A DNA stretch of 10,739 bases from Suilimivivens sp964458255. Lineage in GTDB: Bacteria; Bacillota; Clostridia; Lachnospirales; Lachnospiraceae. A program made the position numbers and the translations under genes. Location of the stretch: positions 1 to 10,739 of the forward strand of contig CAYWHY010000047.1 in NCBI GenBank assembly GCA_964458255.1. Reading direction: 5' to 3'. The notes beneath the pieces were generated by a model that saw only the letters and a program-made list of their open reading frames with translations, was not told the DNA's origin and searched no databases. Each line of letters opens with the position of its first letter. The stretch's first letter is position 1. This document shows positions 1 through 6,907 of the stretch, one piece after another.

Positions 1-515
1 GTTATCAGGTTTGCCGTGAAATCCGTGCCAAATCTTCCACGCCTATCATCATGCTTTCTGCTAAAGGAGAAATTTTTGATAAGGTTCTGGGACTGGAGCT
101 TGGTGCTGATGACTACATGGAAAAGCCTTTTGACTCCAAAGAGCTGGTTGCCCGTGTGAAGGCAGTGCTTCGAAGATATAAACCTGCTCCTGTTATACCG
201 CAGACCCCCGATATTAAATGTGTGGAATACCCCGACCTTACCGTTAATCAGACCAATTACTCCGTTGTATACATGGGAAAACCCGTCGATATGCCACCGA
301 AAGAGCTGGAACTGTTATATTTTTTGGCATCATCTCCCAACCATGTATTTACCAGAGAACAGCTCCTCGATCAGATTTGGGGATATGAATATATTGGTGA
401 TACCAGAACAGTAGACGTTCACATCAAACGTCTCCGTGAAAAAATCAATGACCATGCCAACTGGCGCATTGCCACTATTTGGGGTATCGGTTACAAATTT
501 GAGGTGCGTGAATGA
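1..515 (+). CDS. OmpR/PhoB-family response regulator, 5' truncated by window edge
   Basis: DNA-binding response regulator that would be phosphorylated by the histidine kinase encoded next to it. The open frame runs in from the window edge (first full codon at position 3), so the methionine at 51 is internal. What is visible is the C-terminal half of a receiver domain: the switch residue in the MLSAKG stretch, GADDYMEKPF with the conserved Lys-Pro pair, and the last receiver helix. A linker follows, then a complete OmpR-type winged helix, with the PPKELELLYFLA and FTREQLLDQIWG segments, RTVDVHIKRLREK as recognition helix, and the IWGIGYKFE wing. The phosphoacceptor Asp lies outside the window. 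The stop overlaps the kinase start (ATGA at 512-515), so the two are translationally coupled. The family is certain; the regulon cannot be told from sequence. Confidence 0.96.
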   Translation, partial: YQVCREIRAKSSTPIIMLSAKGEIFDKVLGLELGADDYMEKPFDSKELVARVKAVLRRYKPAPVIPQTPDIKCVEYPDLTVNQTNYSVVYMGKPVDMPPKELELLYFLASSPNHVFTREQLLDQIWGYEYIGDTRTVDVHIKRLREKINDHANWRIATIWGIGYKFEVRE

Positions 516-1933
516 GAAAGACTCTCTACTTAAAATTTCTTTTGGCTTATTTAATTTTTGGTATTTTTGGATTTATTGTAGTGGCCACCTTTGTTGACAA
601 CATGACTATGGAACATTTAAAACGGGAACGGGCTGATGCTCTTTATAAGGAAGCCACTCTGATTGCCAACACATATGCCGCGGATTTGTACGACAGCGAA
701 GCATCGCTTGATACGGTAAAAAAACAATTAGATGCCTTGGATACTTATCTTTCAGCCACTTTATGGATTATCAATCCTTCCGGACGAATGGTTTTAAATT
801 CACAGACACCGCTGGATTTGGAAAATGATACCGTTATCAAAGGATTTGACCCAACCGTTACCGGAGATTCCCATTACACGGTGGGAAACTTTTTTAACAG
901 TTTTAATGAGGCGCAGCTCAGCGTTTTTGCTCCCATCACCTCTGCTTATAAAGTAAGAGGCTATGTGGTAATTCATTATCCTATGAGTCATCTGGAAGCT
1001 TCCTGTAACAGTCTGCTAAATATTTCTTATCTGATGCTGCTTATTTTGTTTTTACTGTCTTTAATTATTTTAATTTTTTTTACGGAAATGGTATATCTTC
1101 CGCTTCGAAAGATTACAGAAGCAACTGAACAATATGCTGCCGGCAATATGCATTATGAATTTCAGGTGGAAAGTGAAGATGAAATCGGTTATCTGGCTGC
1201 CTCCCTTAATTACATGGCCAGTGAAATTGCCCGTGCCGAGGATGACCAAAAAAAATTTGTTGCCAATGTATCGCATGACTTCCGCTCTCCGCTTACTTCT
1301 ATTAAAGGGTATCTGGAAGCCATGCTTGACGGCACCATTCCCAATGAGTTACATGAAAAATACTTAAATATTGTTCTGAATGAAACAGACCGTCTGACCA
1401 GGCTTACAAACAGTCTCCTGACTTTAAACAACTTAAACACCAAAGGTATGATGCTCGACAAAAGCATTTTCGATATCAACCGTATCATACGCAACACGGC
1501 TGCTTCCTTTGAGGGTACCTGTAAGCGAAAAACCATTGCCATTGAACTGATTTTAACCGGTGATGAGCTTTTTGTATCAGCAGACATCGGTAAAATCCAG
1601 CAGGTTCTTTATAACCTTTTGGATAACGCCATTAAATTCAGTCATCAGGATTCCATTATTAAGATTGAGACCACCGAGAAGCATAACAAAATTTTTGTAT
1701 CCGTAAAGGATAGCGGTATCGGTATTCCCAAGGATGATTTAAAATTGATTTGGGATCGTTTTTATAAATCGGATTTATCCCGCGGCAAGGATAAAAAAGG
1801 AACCGGTCTGGGGCTTTCCATTGCGAGGGAAATTATTCACGCCCACGGAGAACATATCAATGTGATCAGTACGCAGGGCGTCGGAACAGAATTTATCTTC
1901 TCACTGCCTGTAGAAGATACCGATGAAGATTAA
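512..1933 (+). CDS. Membrane sensor histidine kinase (HAMP-HisKA-HATPase), partner of the upstream regulator
   Basis: Class I sensor kinase of 473 aa. A transmembrane helix lies near residues 8-28, an extracytoplasmic sensing region of about 140 residues follows, and a second helix lies near 173-193. A HAMP linker runs from about 195 to 245. The HisKA domain carries the phosphoacceptor His255 in VSHDFRSPLTSIKGY. The ATPase domain has an N box (DNAIKFS, from residue 371), a G1 box (DSGIGIP, from 400), an F-box-like WDRFYKSD and a G2 box (GTGLGLSI, from 430). All catalytic motifs look intact. The start is set by GAGGTG at 501-506 and the ATGA overlap with the regulator gene. The extracellular part shows no recognisable cysteine or repeat pattern, so the signal is unknown. 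The architecture resembles PhoR/ResE/VanS-type kinases, but that is not enough to name it. Confidence 0.96.
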   Translation: MRKTLYLKFLLAYLIFGIFGFIVVATFVDNMTMEHLKRERADALYKEATLIANTYAADLYDSEASLDTVKKQLDALDTYLSATLWIINPSGRMVLNSQTPLDLENDTVIKGFDPTVTGDSHYTVGNFFNSFNEAQLSVFAPITSAYKVRGYVVIHYPMSHLEASCNSLLNISYLMLLILFLLSLIILIFFTEMVYLPLRKITEATEQYAAGNMHYEFQVESEDEIGYLAASLNYMASEIARAEDDQKKFVANVSHDFRSPLTSIKGYLEAMLDGTIPNELHEKYLNIVLNETDRLTRLTNSLLTLNNLNTKGMMLDKSIFDINRIIRNTAASFEGTCKRKTIAIELILTGDELFVSADIGKIQQVLYNLLDNAIKFSHQDSIIKIETTEKHNKIFVSVKDSGIGIPKDDLKLIWDRFYKSDLSRGKDKKGTGLGLSIAREIIHAHGEHINVISTQGVGTEFIFSLPVEDTDED

Positions 1934-1949
1934 CAGAAAGGATTTTAAA

Positions 1950-2444
1950 ATGCATATTATATTACATCAGCCGGAAATACCGGCCAATACGGGAAATATC
2001 GGAAGAACCTGTGTAGCTACAGGTACCGGTCTTCACTTAATTGAACCTTTGGGATTTCGTCTTAACGAAAAAGAAATCAAGCGTGCCGGAATGGATTATT
2101 GGGAGCACCTTAATGTAAACAGATATATGAATTTTGAAGAATTTAAACAGTTACATCCGGATGCCAAAATCTGGATGGCAACCACCAAGGCGAAGCACGT
2201 CTATACCGACGTAAGCTTCGGTCCTGATGACTTTATTATGTTTGGCAAAGAAAGTGCCGGCATTCCGGAGGAAATTCTGGTGGACTACGAGGAGACCTGT
2301 ATCAGAATTCCCATGCTTCCGGAAATACGTTCCTTAAATCTTTCCAATTCTGTGGCAATTGTTCTCTACGAAGCACTTCGCCAACAAAGCTTTTCCAGGA
2401 TGCAGCTGGAAGGTGAACTGCACAGACTTCACTGGAAGGAATAA
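1950..2444 (+). CDS. trmL: tRNA (cytidine/uridine-34 2'-O)-methyltransferase TrmL (SPOUT family)
   Basis: Cytoplasmic SAM-dependent enzyme that 2'-O-methylates the wobble nucleotide of certain leucine tRNAs. The 164-aa length matches the minimal, domain-only TrmL/YibK form. Visible SPOUT features are the N-terminal LHQPEIPANTGNIGRT segment, IEPLGF (31-36), the knot loop FGKESAGIP (98-106), IRIPM (118-122) and the SLNLSNSVAIVLYEALR knot helix (128-144). I start it at 1950 because AAAGGA at 1937-1942 is well spaced and the family begins at this MHIILHQP stretch. An in-frame ATG at 1923 lies inside the kinase gene and adds nine unrelated residues. It follows the kinase by 16 nt, so co-transcription is likely. 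The 3' end is only 4 nt from the convergent aminotransferase gene. Confidence 0.95.
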   Translation: MHIILHQPEIPANTGNIGRTCVATGTGLHLIEPLGFRLNEKEIKRAGMDYWEHLNVNRYMNFEEFKQLHPDAKIWMATTKAKHVYTDVSFGPDDFIMFGKESAGIPEEILVDYEETCIRIPMLPEIRSLNLSNSVAIVLYEALRQQSFSRMQLEGELHRLHWKE

Positions 2445-2448
2445 ATAC

Positions 2449-3621
2449 TTACTTTTGTTCCTCCCGAAGTCTTGCGATAAACGCAGCTATCTTTTCCATC
2501 GCAATTTTTAAATTATCCAAAGAGTAGGCATAGGAAATTCGAAGGAAGCCTTCACCACAGGCACCAAAAGCCGTACCGGGAACAACCGCTACCTTTTCCT
2601 CCCTTAAAAGCCTCTCCGCAAACTCATCACTTGTCATTCCGAATTCCTTAATGCAGGGGAATACGTAAAACGCACCATACGGCTCAAAACACGTAAGGCC
2701 CATCTCTTTAAAAGCATGCATCAGATATCTTCTTCTCTGATTATATGACTCACGCATATGAGCCACATCATCATCACCGTTTCTGAGTGCTTCTACTGCA
2801 GCATACTGACTGGTCGTGGGGGCACACATAATTGCAAACTGATGAATCTTGGTCATCTGCTCCATAATCACAGCAGGGGCACAGGCATAACCGAGTCTCC
2901 ATCCCGTCATGGCATACGCTTTTGAAAATCCGTTGATAAGTACGCATCTTTCCTGCATACCGGGCAGGCTTACAATTGACACATGCTTGTCTTTATAGCT
3001 AAGCTCCGAATATATTTCATCAGTAATTACAAAAATATCTTTCTCAAGAATGACTTCAGCGATTGCCTCTAAATCCTTCTTCTCCATGATGGCACCGGTC
3101 GGATTATTGGGAAACGGTAAAATTAAAACCTTGGTTTTTTCGGTAATCGCATCCCGAAGCTCCTGTGCTGTCAGTCTGAATTCATTTTCTTCCTTAAGCT
3201 CAATGATAACCGGCTTTGCATCTGCCAAAATGGCACACGGCTCATAGGATACATAACTGGGCTGAGGAATCAAAACTTCTTCACCCGGATTTATCATGGC
3301 ACGGAGTGCAAGGTCAATAGCCTCTGAACCGCCGACCGTAACCAATACTTCACGAATGGGATCATAGGAAACACCCTGTGTTCTTTTTATATATCCGGTA
3401 ATCTCATTTCTTAAATCCTTAAGACCTGCATTGGAGGTATAAAAGGTTCTTCCTTTCTCCAAAGAATAAATGCCCTCATCCCTGATTCGCCATGGCGTAT
3501 CAAAATCAGGCTCTCCCACTCCAAGCGAAATGGCATCCTCCATTTCACTTACAATATCAAAAAACTTGCGGATACCGGAGGGCTTAATATCCACAATTTT
3601 ATCTGCTAACGGATTTCTCAC
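2449..3621 (-). CDS. PLP-dependent class I/II aminotransferase
   Basis: Fold-type I aminotransferase, 390 aa, likely acting on an aromatic, branched-chain or aspartate-type amino acid with 2-oxoglutarate. Key residues are all present: GGSEAI (97-102) and Tyr123 around the cofactor phosphate, FPNNPTG (170-176) with Asn173, Asp201 in TDEIYSEL contacting the pyridine nitrogen, the Schiff-base Lys234 in GFSKAYAMTGWRLGY, and Arg361 in FLRISYA for the substrate carboxylate. The start codon is GTG (3621-3619), overlapping the stop of the Lrp gene as GTGA, with AAGGTG 5 nt upstream. An Lrp/AsnC regulator next to this type of aminotransferase (PatA/AraT-like) is a familiar clostridial arrangement and suggests amino-acid-responsive control. 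The substrate cannot be read from sequence. It appears to be the last gene of the minus-strand operon. Confidence 0.94.
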   Translation of the reverse strand: MRNPLADKIVDIKPSGIRKFFDIVSEMEDAISLGVGEPDFDTPWRIRDEGIYSLEKGRTFYTSNAGLKDLRNEITGYIKRTQGVSYDPIREVLVTVGGSEAIDLALRAMINPGEEVLIPQPSYVSYEPCAILADAKPVIIELKEENEFRLTAQELRDAITEKTKVLILPFPNNPTGAIMEKKDLEAIAEVILEKDIFVITDEIYSELSYKDKHVSIVSLPGMQERCVLINGFSKAYAMTGWRLGYACAPAVIMEQMTKIHQFAIMCAPTTSQYAAVEALRNGDDDVAHMRESYNQRRRYLMHAFKEMGLTCFEPYGAFYVFPCIKEFGMTSDEFAERLLREEKVAVVPGTAFGACGEGFLRISYAYSLDNLKIAMEKIAAFIARLREEQK

Positions 3622-4097
3622 GGTGACACCTTCTCCCTTGTATCTTCAATTTTATGTAAAATAGTTCCATGGTCTTTGTACTTTTTCAAAATAAAATGCG
3701 TCGCTGTGCTCAGCACACCATCTAAGGTAGAAAGCTTATCAGATACAAAGCTGGAAACCGCTTTTAAAGATTTTCCTTCCAATGTTACCATAAGATCATA
3801 ACCGCCGGAAATCAGATATACACTATTTACCTCGGGATATTTGTAAATTCTTTCGGCAATATTATCATAGCCCCGTCCTCTCTGCGGAGTAATACGTACT
3901 TCAATTAAAGCTGTTACTTTTTCAATAGAGGTCTGCTCCCAGTCAATCATGGTATGATAGCCACAGATAACACCTTCTTCTTCCAGCGTCTTTAATTCAT
4001 TGGCAACATCAATTTCCTCCACACCCAGTATAACCGCCAGCTCTTTTATATCAATACGGCTGTTCTTTTCAATAATGGATAAAATCTGTTCTCTCAT
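3618..4097 (-). CDS. Lrp/AsnC-family transcriptional regulator
   Basis: Feast/famine-type regulator of 159 aa. An N-terminal winged helix-turn-helix (about 2-50, including NSRIDIKELAVILGV and the EEGVICGYHTMID wing) is followed by a RAM/AsnC ligand-binding and oligomerisation domain (about 62-140) with the typical ISGGYDLMVTLEG turn (GGYD at 98-101). Such proteins bind amino acids and usually control their own gene and neighbouring amino-acid genes, so the aminotransferase it overlaps (GTGA) is the obvious target; that is inference. Start choice: an in-frame ATG at 4109 has its GGAAAGG directly abutting the codon, which is too close, whereas the ATG at 4097 has AAAGGA 11 nt upstream and gives the family-typical MREQIL start. 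An AGGTG further upstream leaves 4109 possible (163 aa). Confidence 0.93.
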   Translation of the reverse strand: MREQILSIIEKNSRIDIKELAVILGVEEIDVANELKTLEEEGVICGYHTMIDWEQTSIEKVTALIEVRITPQRGRGYDNIAERIYKYPEVNSVYLISGGYDLMVTLEGKSLKAVSSFVSDKLSTLDGVLSTATHFILKKYKDHGTILHKIEDTREKVSP

Positions 4098-4133
4098 ATT
4101 CTCTGTCATCCTTTCCGTTCACCTGACACATTT

Positions 4134-5123
4134 TTATGCAGGCGCAAAATTAATCTTATATATTTCATCGGTTTTAGCAGGCTCTAAGAATCTCTTCTCG
4201 TCCTCATTTAAAACCACTTTATCATTTCCTTTCATTGTCTTACCGATAACTGCGGAAACAATACCTTTCTTTTCCAGCTCTTCTGCCAGTTCATCACCAT
4301 TTTCCGTAACAATAAGAAGACTTCCTCCCGATAATAATTCATAAGGATTTAAGTCAAAAAATTCACAGATTTCTATGGTTTCCTGCCTGACCGGTATTTT
4401 CTTTAAATCAATGGATAGTCCAACGCCCATACGCTTTGCAAGTTCATACAAAGCACCAAACACTCCGCCTCCTCTTACGTCATGCATGGTATAAACGCCG
4501 GACTTAAGGGCGGTGGCTGCCTCCGGAAGGATTGATAAATACTGTTCAAAATTCTGTGCCGCATGCACAATGGAATGGGGATATCCGGTAAGCAGCTCCT
4601 TTTCTTTTTCCCCGGCCAGAATGACCGTTCCTTCCAGGCCAATCCATTTTGTCATTACTACATCCAAACCAATGTTATCAGATTTCTCAGTCTGTGTATT
4701 TTCAAATGGTTCTCCTAATGCCGTAACTGTAATAATCGGTGTCATAACCTTATCCGTGACCTCTGTATGCCCACCTGCTATGCAGATATCCATTTCTTCA
4801 CAAGCCTCATCCAGCTGCTTCATGATCCTCTGCAGTGCCTGTTCGGGCAGGTTCTCCGGCAAAGTCAGTGCCAGCGTCACAGTATGTGCCTTTGCACCAC
4901 CGGCTGCCAGATTATTTACTGCTGCATACACGGCTAATTTCCCTGCGTTTGCCACCGGCAATGTCATTGTCTGTGAGGACACTGCCAGTCTGTCTCCATG
5001 ATGCCTTAAAAAAGCACAGTCTTCCCCTATCCCTGCGCCTTTTAATATCTTATCATTTCTTTTATGAATGTATTTTAAAACGGAACGTTTCAATACGCTT
5101 TCGGTTATTTTCCCTTTTTTCAT
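4134..5123 (-). CDS. HypE/AIR-synthase-like ATP-binding protein, diverged
   Basis: Member of the PurM/ThiL/SelD/HypE superfamily, 329 aa, closest in layout to HypE (hydrogenase maturation) but probably not a true HypE. Shared landmarks are GAGIGEDCA (29-37), NNLAAGGA (70-77), GGHTEVTD (117-124), HDVRGGGVFGALYELA (214-229) and PYELLSGGSLLI (260-271). Oddities: the usual Thr-Asp of the N-terminal strand reads Ser-Gln (Gln51), the usual Asn-Asp of the ND(L/I)A motif reads Asn-Asn (Asn71), and the protein ends ...INFAPA with no C-terminal PRIC-type cysteine. No hyp or hydrogenase gene is nearby. Start at 5123: GAGG lies 7 nt upstream, overlapping the TAG stop of the VanW gene, which implies translational coupling. 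A longer frame to 5234 runs inside that gene and is rejected. Substrate unknown; the superfamily call is firm, the function is not. Confidence 0.85.
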   Translation of the reverse strand: MKKGKITESVLKRSVLKYIHKRNDKILKGAGIGEDCAFLRHHGDRLAVSSQTMTLPVANAGKLAVYAAVNNLAAGGAKAHTVTLALTLPENLPEQALQRIMKQLDEACEEMDICIAGGHTEVTDKVMTPIITVTALGEPFENTQTEKSDNIGLDVVMTKWIGLEGTVILAGEKEKELLTGYPHSIVHAAQNFEQYLSILPEAATALKSGVYTMHDVRGGGVFGALYELAKRMGVGLSIDLKKIPVRQETIEICEFFDLNPYELLSGGSLLIVTENGDELAEELEKKGIVSAVIGKTMKGNDKVVLNEDEKRFLEPAKTDEIYKINFAPA

Positions 5124-5133
5124 TATAAAACCT

Positions 5134-6651
5134 CTATTGTATCGGAACCTGCAAAGGTTCCTGAACCGAAGCCTCAGGTACAGGAGCTTCCTGTGCAGGT
5201 GGCATTGCTGCGGCAGCAAGCGCCGCAGCAACATTTTTCACATGGTCAATATTATTTGTCGCAATCGCAGCCATGATCTCATTATACGCATTAGGGTCTG
5301 CTGTTGCAACGCCTACCGTTGCTGTTCTGGGAGCCATTGCATAGCTGCTGGAATTAACCTTTTCGCGCTTTACTTCCTCTCCGTTTTCATAAATTATTTT
5401 CCAAAGATTCGCTTTATATCCGATATGTGCCGACTGCACAGAGACTTCTCCGACAGGCAATGCTTCATTCACATAAATCACTTCCGTATCGGGGTAGGTC
5501 TGACTTATTACTTCACTCTTATACGCAACACTATGGCTTCCGGGTCTTTCCTCTTCGCCATAAATATTAAATACTATCTGCTTGTCATCCGTTGTGTATC
5601 CCTCTATATAAATAGGGGCCTGCGTGTTATTGACAAACTTAAAATCCTTCCCTGACGATTCCGAAATTGCCGCATCAGCAGAAGGCGATACATAAGTTAC
5701 TATCATGGAATGGTTATGTCTTTCCGTGACCTCGAGCTCTGCTAAAAGGACGGCATTATAAAGGGTAGTGGATACCTGACAAATGCCCCCGCCAAGACTG
5801 TCTACCACTCGTCCGTTCAAATAAGAACCGGCCATATAATATCCGTTTTCCACTGAAAAAGGAGCCACAGCCTCATAACAGGAAAATTCTTCCCCCGGAT
5901 ATAAAGTAATACCGTTAATCAGCTCACATCCGTTCCTTACATTGGCACTTCTGGAGGAATTAGATGTCTTGAAACTGGTAGAAAATGTTCCCAATACATC
6001 TTTTACCCTTTTTAAATCCTCCTCGCCGAAAGAAAGCTCCTGCGTCACAGCAACCAATGCAACAGAATCATCCTGACCGTCCCATTCTTCTACAAAATAT
6101 TCATATATCCTGTTAAGCGAAGCTTCCTCATCAATCACACAACCGGTCTGACCTTTTTCAATAATAAACTCATCATTTACTCTTTTAAGTGTGGGATTTT
6201 TTGCTTCAACATTATAAATGGAGCATTTCTCTTTCAAAACATTTTTTAAAAGCTGCTTATCTATGTCAAATTCCAGTTCAAAAACTTTATTTTCAAACTG
6301 TAAATCCTTTTTCGTTTTGTAACGTTGTACAATATTGCCTTTCTGTCCGATGGCGGCTGCTTCGGTTATAATTTCCCTGTTACTCCAAAAAAAACCGATA
6401 TCTGCAGGCGTAATGATTACTTCCCCTTCATGAACCGCAACCAGTTTAATATTTTTCCCCATAAGCTGATTTACATACTCATCAATCAATGCCTCTGCTT
6501 CTGCAGCTGTTTTCCCTTCCATCGGCATATCTTCTATATAAATTCCTGCAAGAATTTTTTTCTCTTCCTGTGCCTGCACCTGAAGATTAAAACTACCAAA
6601 AACAAGTAACACAAACCCAAGAGTTGCAAATCCTCTTCTCAAATTTTTCAT
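5134..6651 (-). CDS. Secreted VanW-family protein with YoaR-like and G5-like domains
   Basis: Exported cell-envelope protein of 505 aa. A basic N-terminus (KNLRR) and hydrophobic core (residues 8-24) form a signal peptide, with a likely cleavage near the VQA-QE boundary (27/28); uncleaved anchoring is possible. Residues about 40-205 resemble the YoaR-like putative peptidoglycan-binding region that precedes VanW domains. The VanW domain (about 222-350) shows FSTSF, NGITLYPGEEFS, GGGICQVSTTLYNA (288-301, with Cys291) and RHNHS (311-315). A G5-like segment (about 370-447, PGS...GYKANLWKIIYENGEEV...TVG) follows, then an Ala/Pro/Glu-rich tail. The biochemical role of VanW is unknown; nothing else here belongs to a vancomycin cluster, so resistance should not be assumed. 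Start at 6651: GGGGAG lies 5 nt upstream and the signal peptide begins there. Earlier ATGs at 6711 and 6666 lack good binding sites. Confidence 0.92.
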   Translation of the reverse strand: MKNLRRGFATLGFVLLVFGSFNLQVQAQEEKKILAGIYIEDMPMEGKTAAEAEALIDEYVNQLMGKNIKLVAVHEGEVIITPADIGFFWSNREIITEAAAIGQKGNIVQRYKTKKDLQFENKVFELEFDIDKQLLKNVLKEKCSIYNVEAKNPTLKRVNDEFIIEKGQTGCVIDEEASLNRIYEYFVEEWDGQDDSVALVAVTQELSFGEEDLKRVKDVLGTFSTSFKTSNSSRSANVRNGCELINGITLYPGEEFSCYEAVAPFSVENGYYMAGSYLNGRVVDSLGGGICQVSTTLYNAVLLAELEVTERHNHSMIVTYVSPSADAAISESSGKDFKFVNNTQAPIYIEGYTTDDKQIVFNIYGEEERPGSHSVAYKSEVISQTYPDTEVIYVNEALPVGEVSVQSAHIGYKANLWKIIYENGEEVKREKVNSSSYAMAPRTATVGVATADPNAYNEIMAAIATNNIDHVKNVAAALAAAAMPPAQEAPVPEASVQEPLQVPIQ

Positions 6652-6710
6652 ACTGACTCCCCGCATATTACCGTAATACCGGTCCAAAACTTCTCCCCGA
6701 TATAATTGCA

Positions 6711-6818
6711 TTAATAGATAAAATATGATAAAGTTGGTATTATCATAGCCATTACCAAAAGAATTATTATAATTGAAGAAATTATCTTTTTACTTTTTTT
6801 CGTATGAAAATTAAACAT
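6711..6818 (-). CDS. Small 35-aa single-pass membrane protein at the head of the vanW operon
   Basis: A short open frame that I translated by hand. The N-terminus MFNFHTKKSKK is strongly basic, and it is followed by a hydrophobic segment, IISSIIIILLVMAMIIPTLS (residues 12-31), then a short YFIY end: a single transmembrane helix, N-terminus inside by the positive-inside rule. Support for it being a gene: a strong ribosome binding site (AGGTGAGG, 7 nt before the ATG), a credible promoter about 60 nt upstream, and position as first gene of a tight operon, 59 nt ahead of the VanW gene start. The sequence also resembles the start of a membrane-anchor segment, so it could be a regulatory leader peptide rather than a working protein. 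No known family is recognised with confidence. Conservation in related genomes would decide. Confidence 0.66.
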   Translation of the reverse strand: MFNFHTKKSKKIISSIIIILLVMAMIIPTLSYFIY

Positions 6819-6878
6819 GCTATGTCCTCACCTTTCGTCTTATTGTTACTGCTCACGATTTTTTTCTTATGAAAGGAT

Positions 6879-6907
6879 ATTATATATGAAGTTTCCCTTT
6901 TTTGCAA
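6879..6907 (-). promoter_or_regulatory. Sigma-A-type promoter for the small-ORF/vanW operon
   Basis: On the minus strand there is a -35 hexamer TTGCAA (6902-6907, 4 of 6 consensus), a 17-nt spacer, and a perfect -10 hexamer TATAAT (6879-6884). Transcription would begin near 6872, leaving about 54 nt of leader before the small ORF. The -10 lies immediately before the start codon of the divergent plus-strand gene (6886) and the -35 lies inside that gene's first codons. The match is by eye; AT-rich DNA gives chance matches. Confidence 0.5.

Noticed and set aside
1923..1949. Upstream in-frame start for trmL inside the kinase gene
   Set aside because: No spaced ribosome binding site, and the added nine residues precede the family-typical beginning; the ATG at 1950 has AAAGGA at the right distance.
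2413..2432. Weak stem GTGAA/TTCAC near the end of trmL
   Set aside because: Only 5 bp with a 10-nt loop and no U-run; not a terminator.
4513..5001. Plus-strand 162-codon frame opposite the HypE-like gene
   Set aside because: Antisense shadow of a well-supported gene, Ser/Ala/Cys-rich, no family features.
5124..5234. Longer N-terminus for the HypE-like protein
   Set aside because: The extension is an Arg/Leu-rich out-of-frame reading of the VanW tail. The ATG at 5123 has GAGG with 7-nt spacing.
5134..6651. Vancomycin resistance cluster because of VanW
   Set aside because: No vanH, vanA/B ligase, vanX or vanY is present, and VanW-domain proteins are common in Clostridia without resistance. 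The two-component pair at the left is not adjacent and is of a general type.
6666..6678. 13-bp palindrome TATTAC-C-GTAATA between the small ORF and vanW
   Set aside because: Could be an operator, but it is AT-rich, occurs once, and is not near the promoter; too little to call.
6652..6711. Earlier starts for the VanW protein, including an ATG overlapping the small ORF stop as TAATG
   Set aside because: Termination-reinitiation was considered, but the signal peptide begins at the ATG at 6651, which also has GGGGAG just upstream; the earlier ATGs lack binding sites.
6768..6773. Perfect plus-strand TATAAT upstream of the TPR-like gene
   Set aside because: No -35 hexamer at 16-18 nt and no extended -10; the surrounding DNA is so AT-rich that a chance match is likely. 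It also lies inside the small ORF.
6843..6872. TTGTTA with TTATGA 18 nt downstream as a promoter for the TPR-like gene
   Set aside because: The start of transcription would fall beyond the ribosome binding site at 6871-6877, leaving it out of the message.
6817..6885. Longer plus-strand N-terminus of the TPR-like protein
   Set aside because: No ribosome binding site, Cys/Tyr-rich reading, and it overlaps the leader and start of the divergent small ORF; GAAAGGA clearly serves the ATG at 6886.
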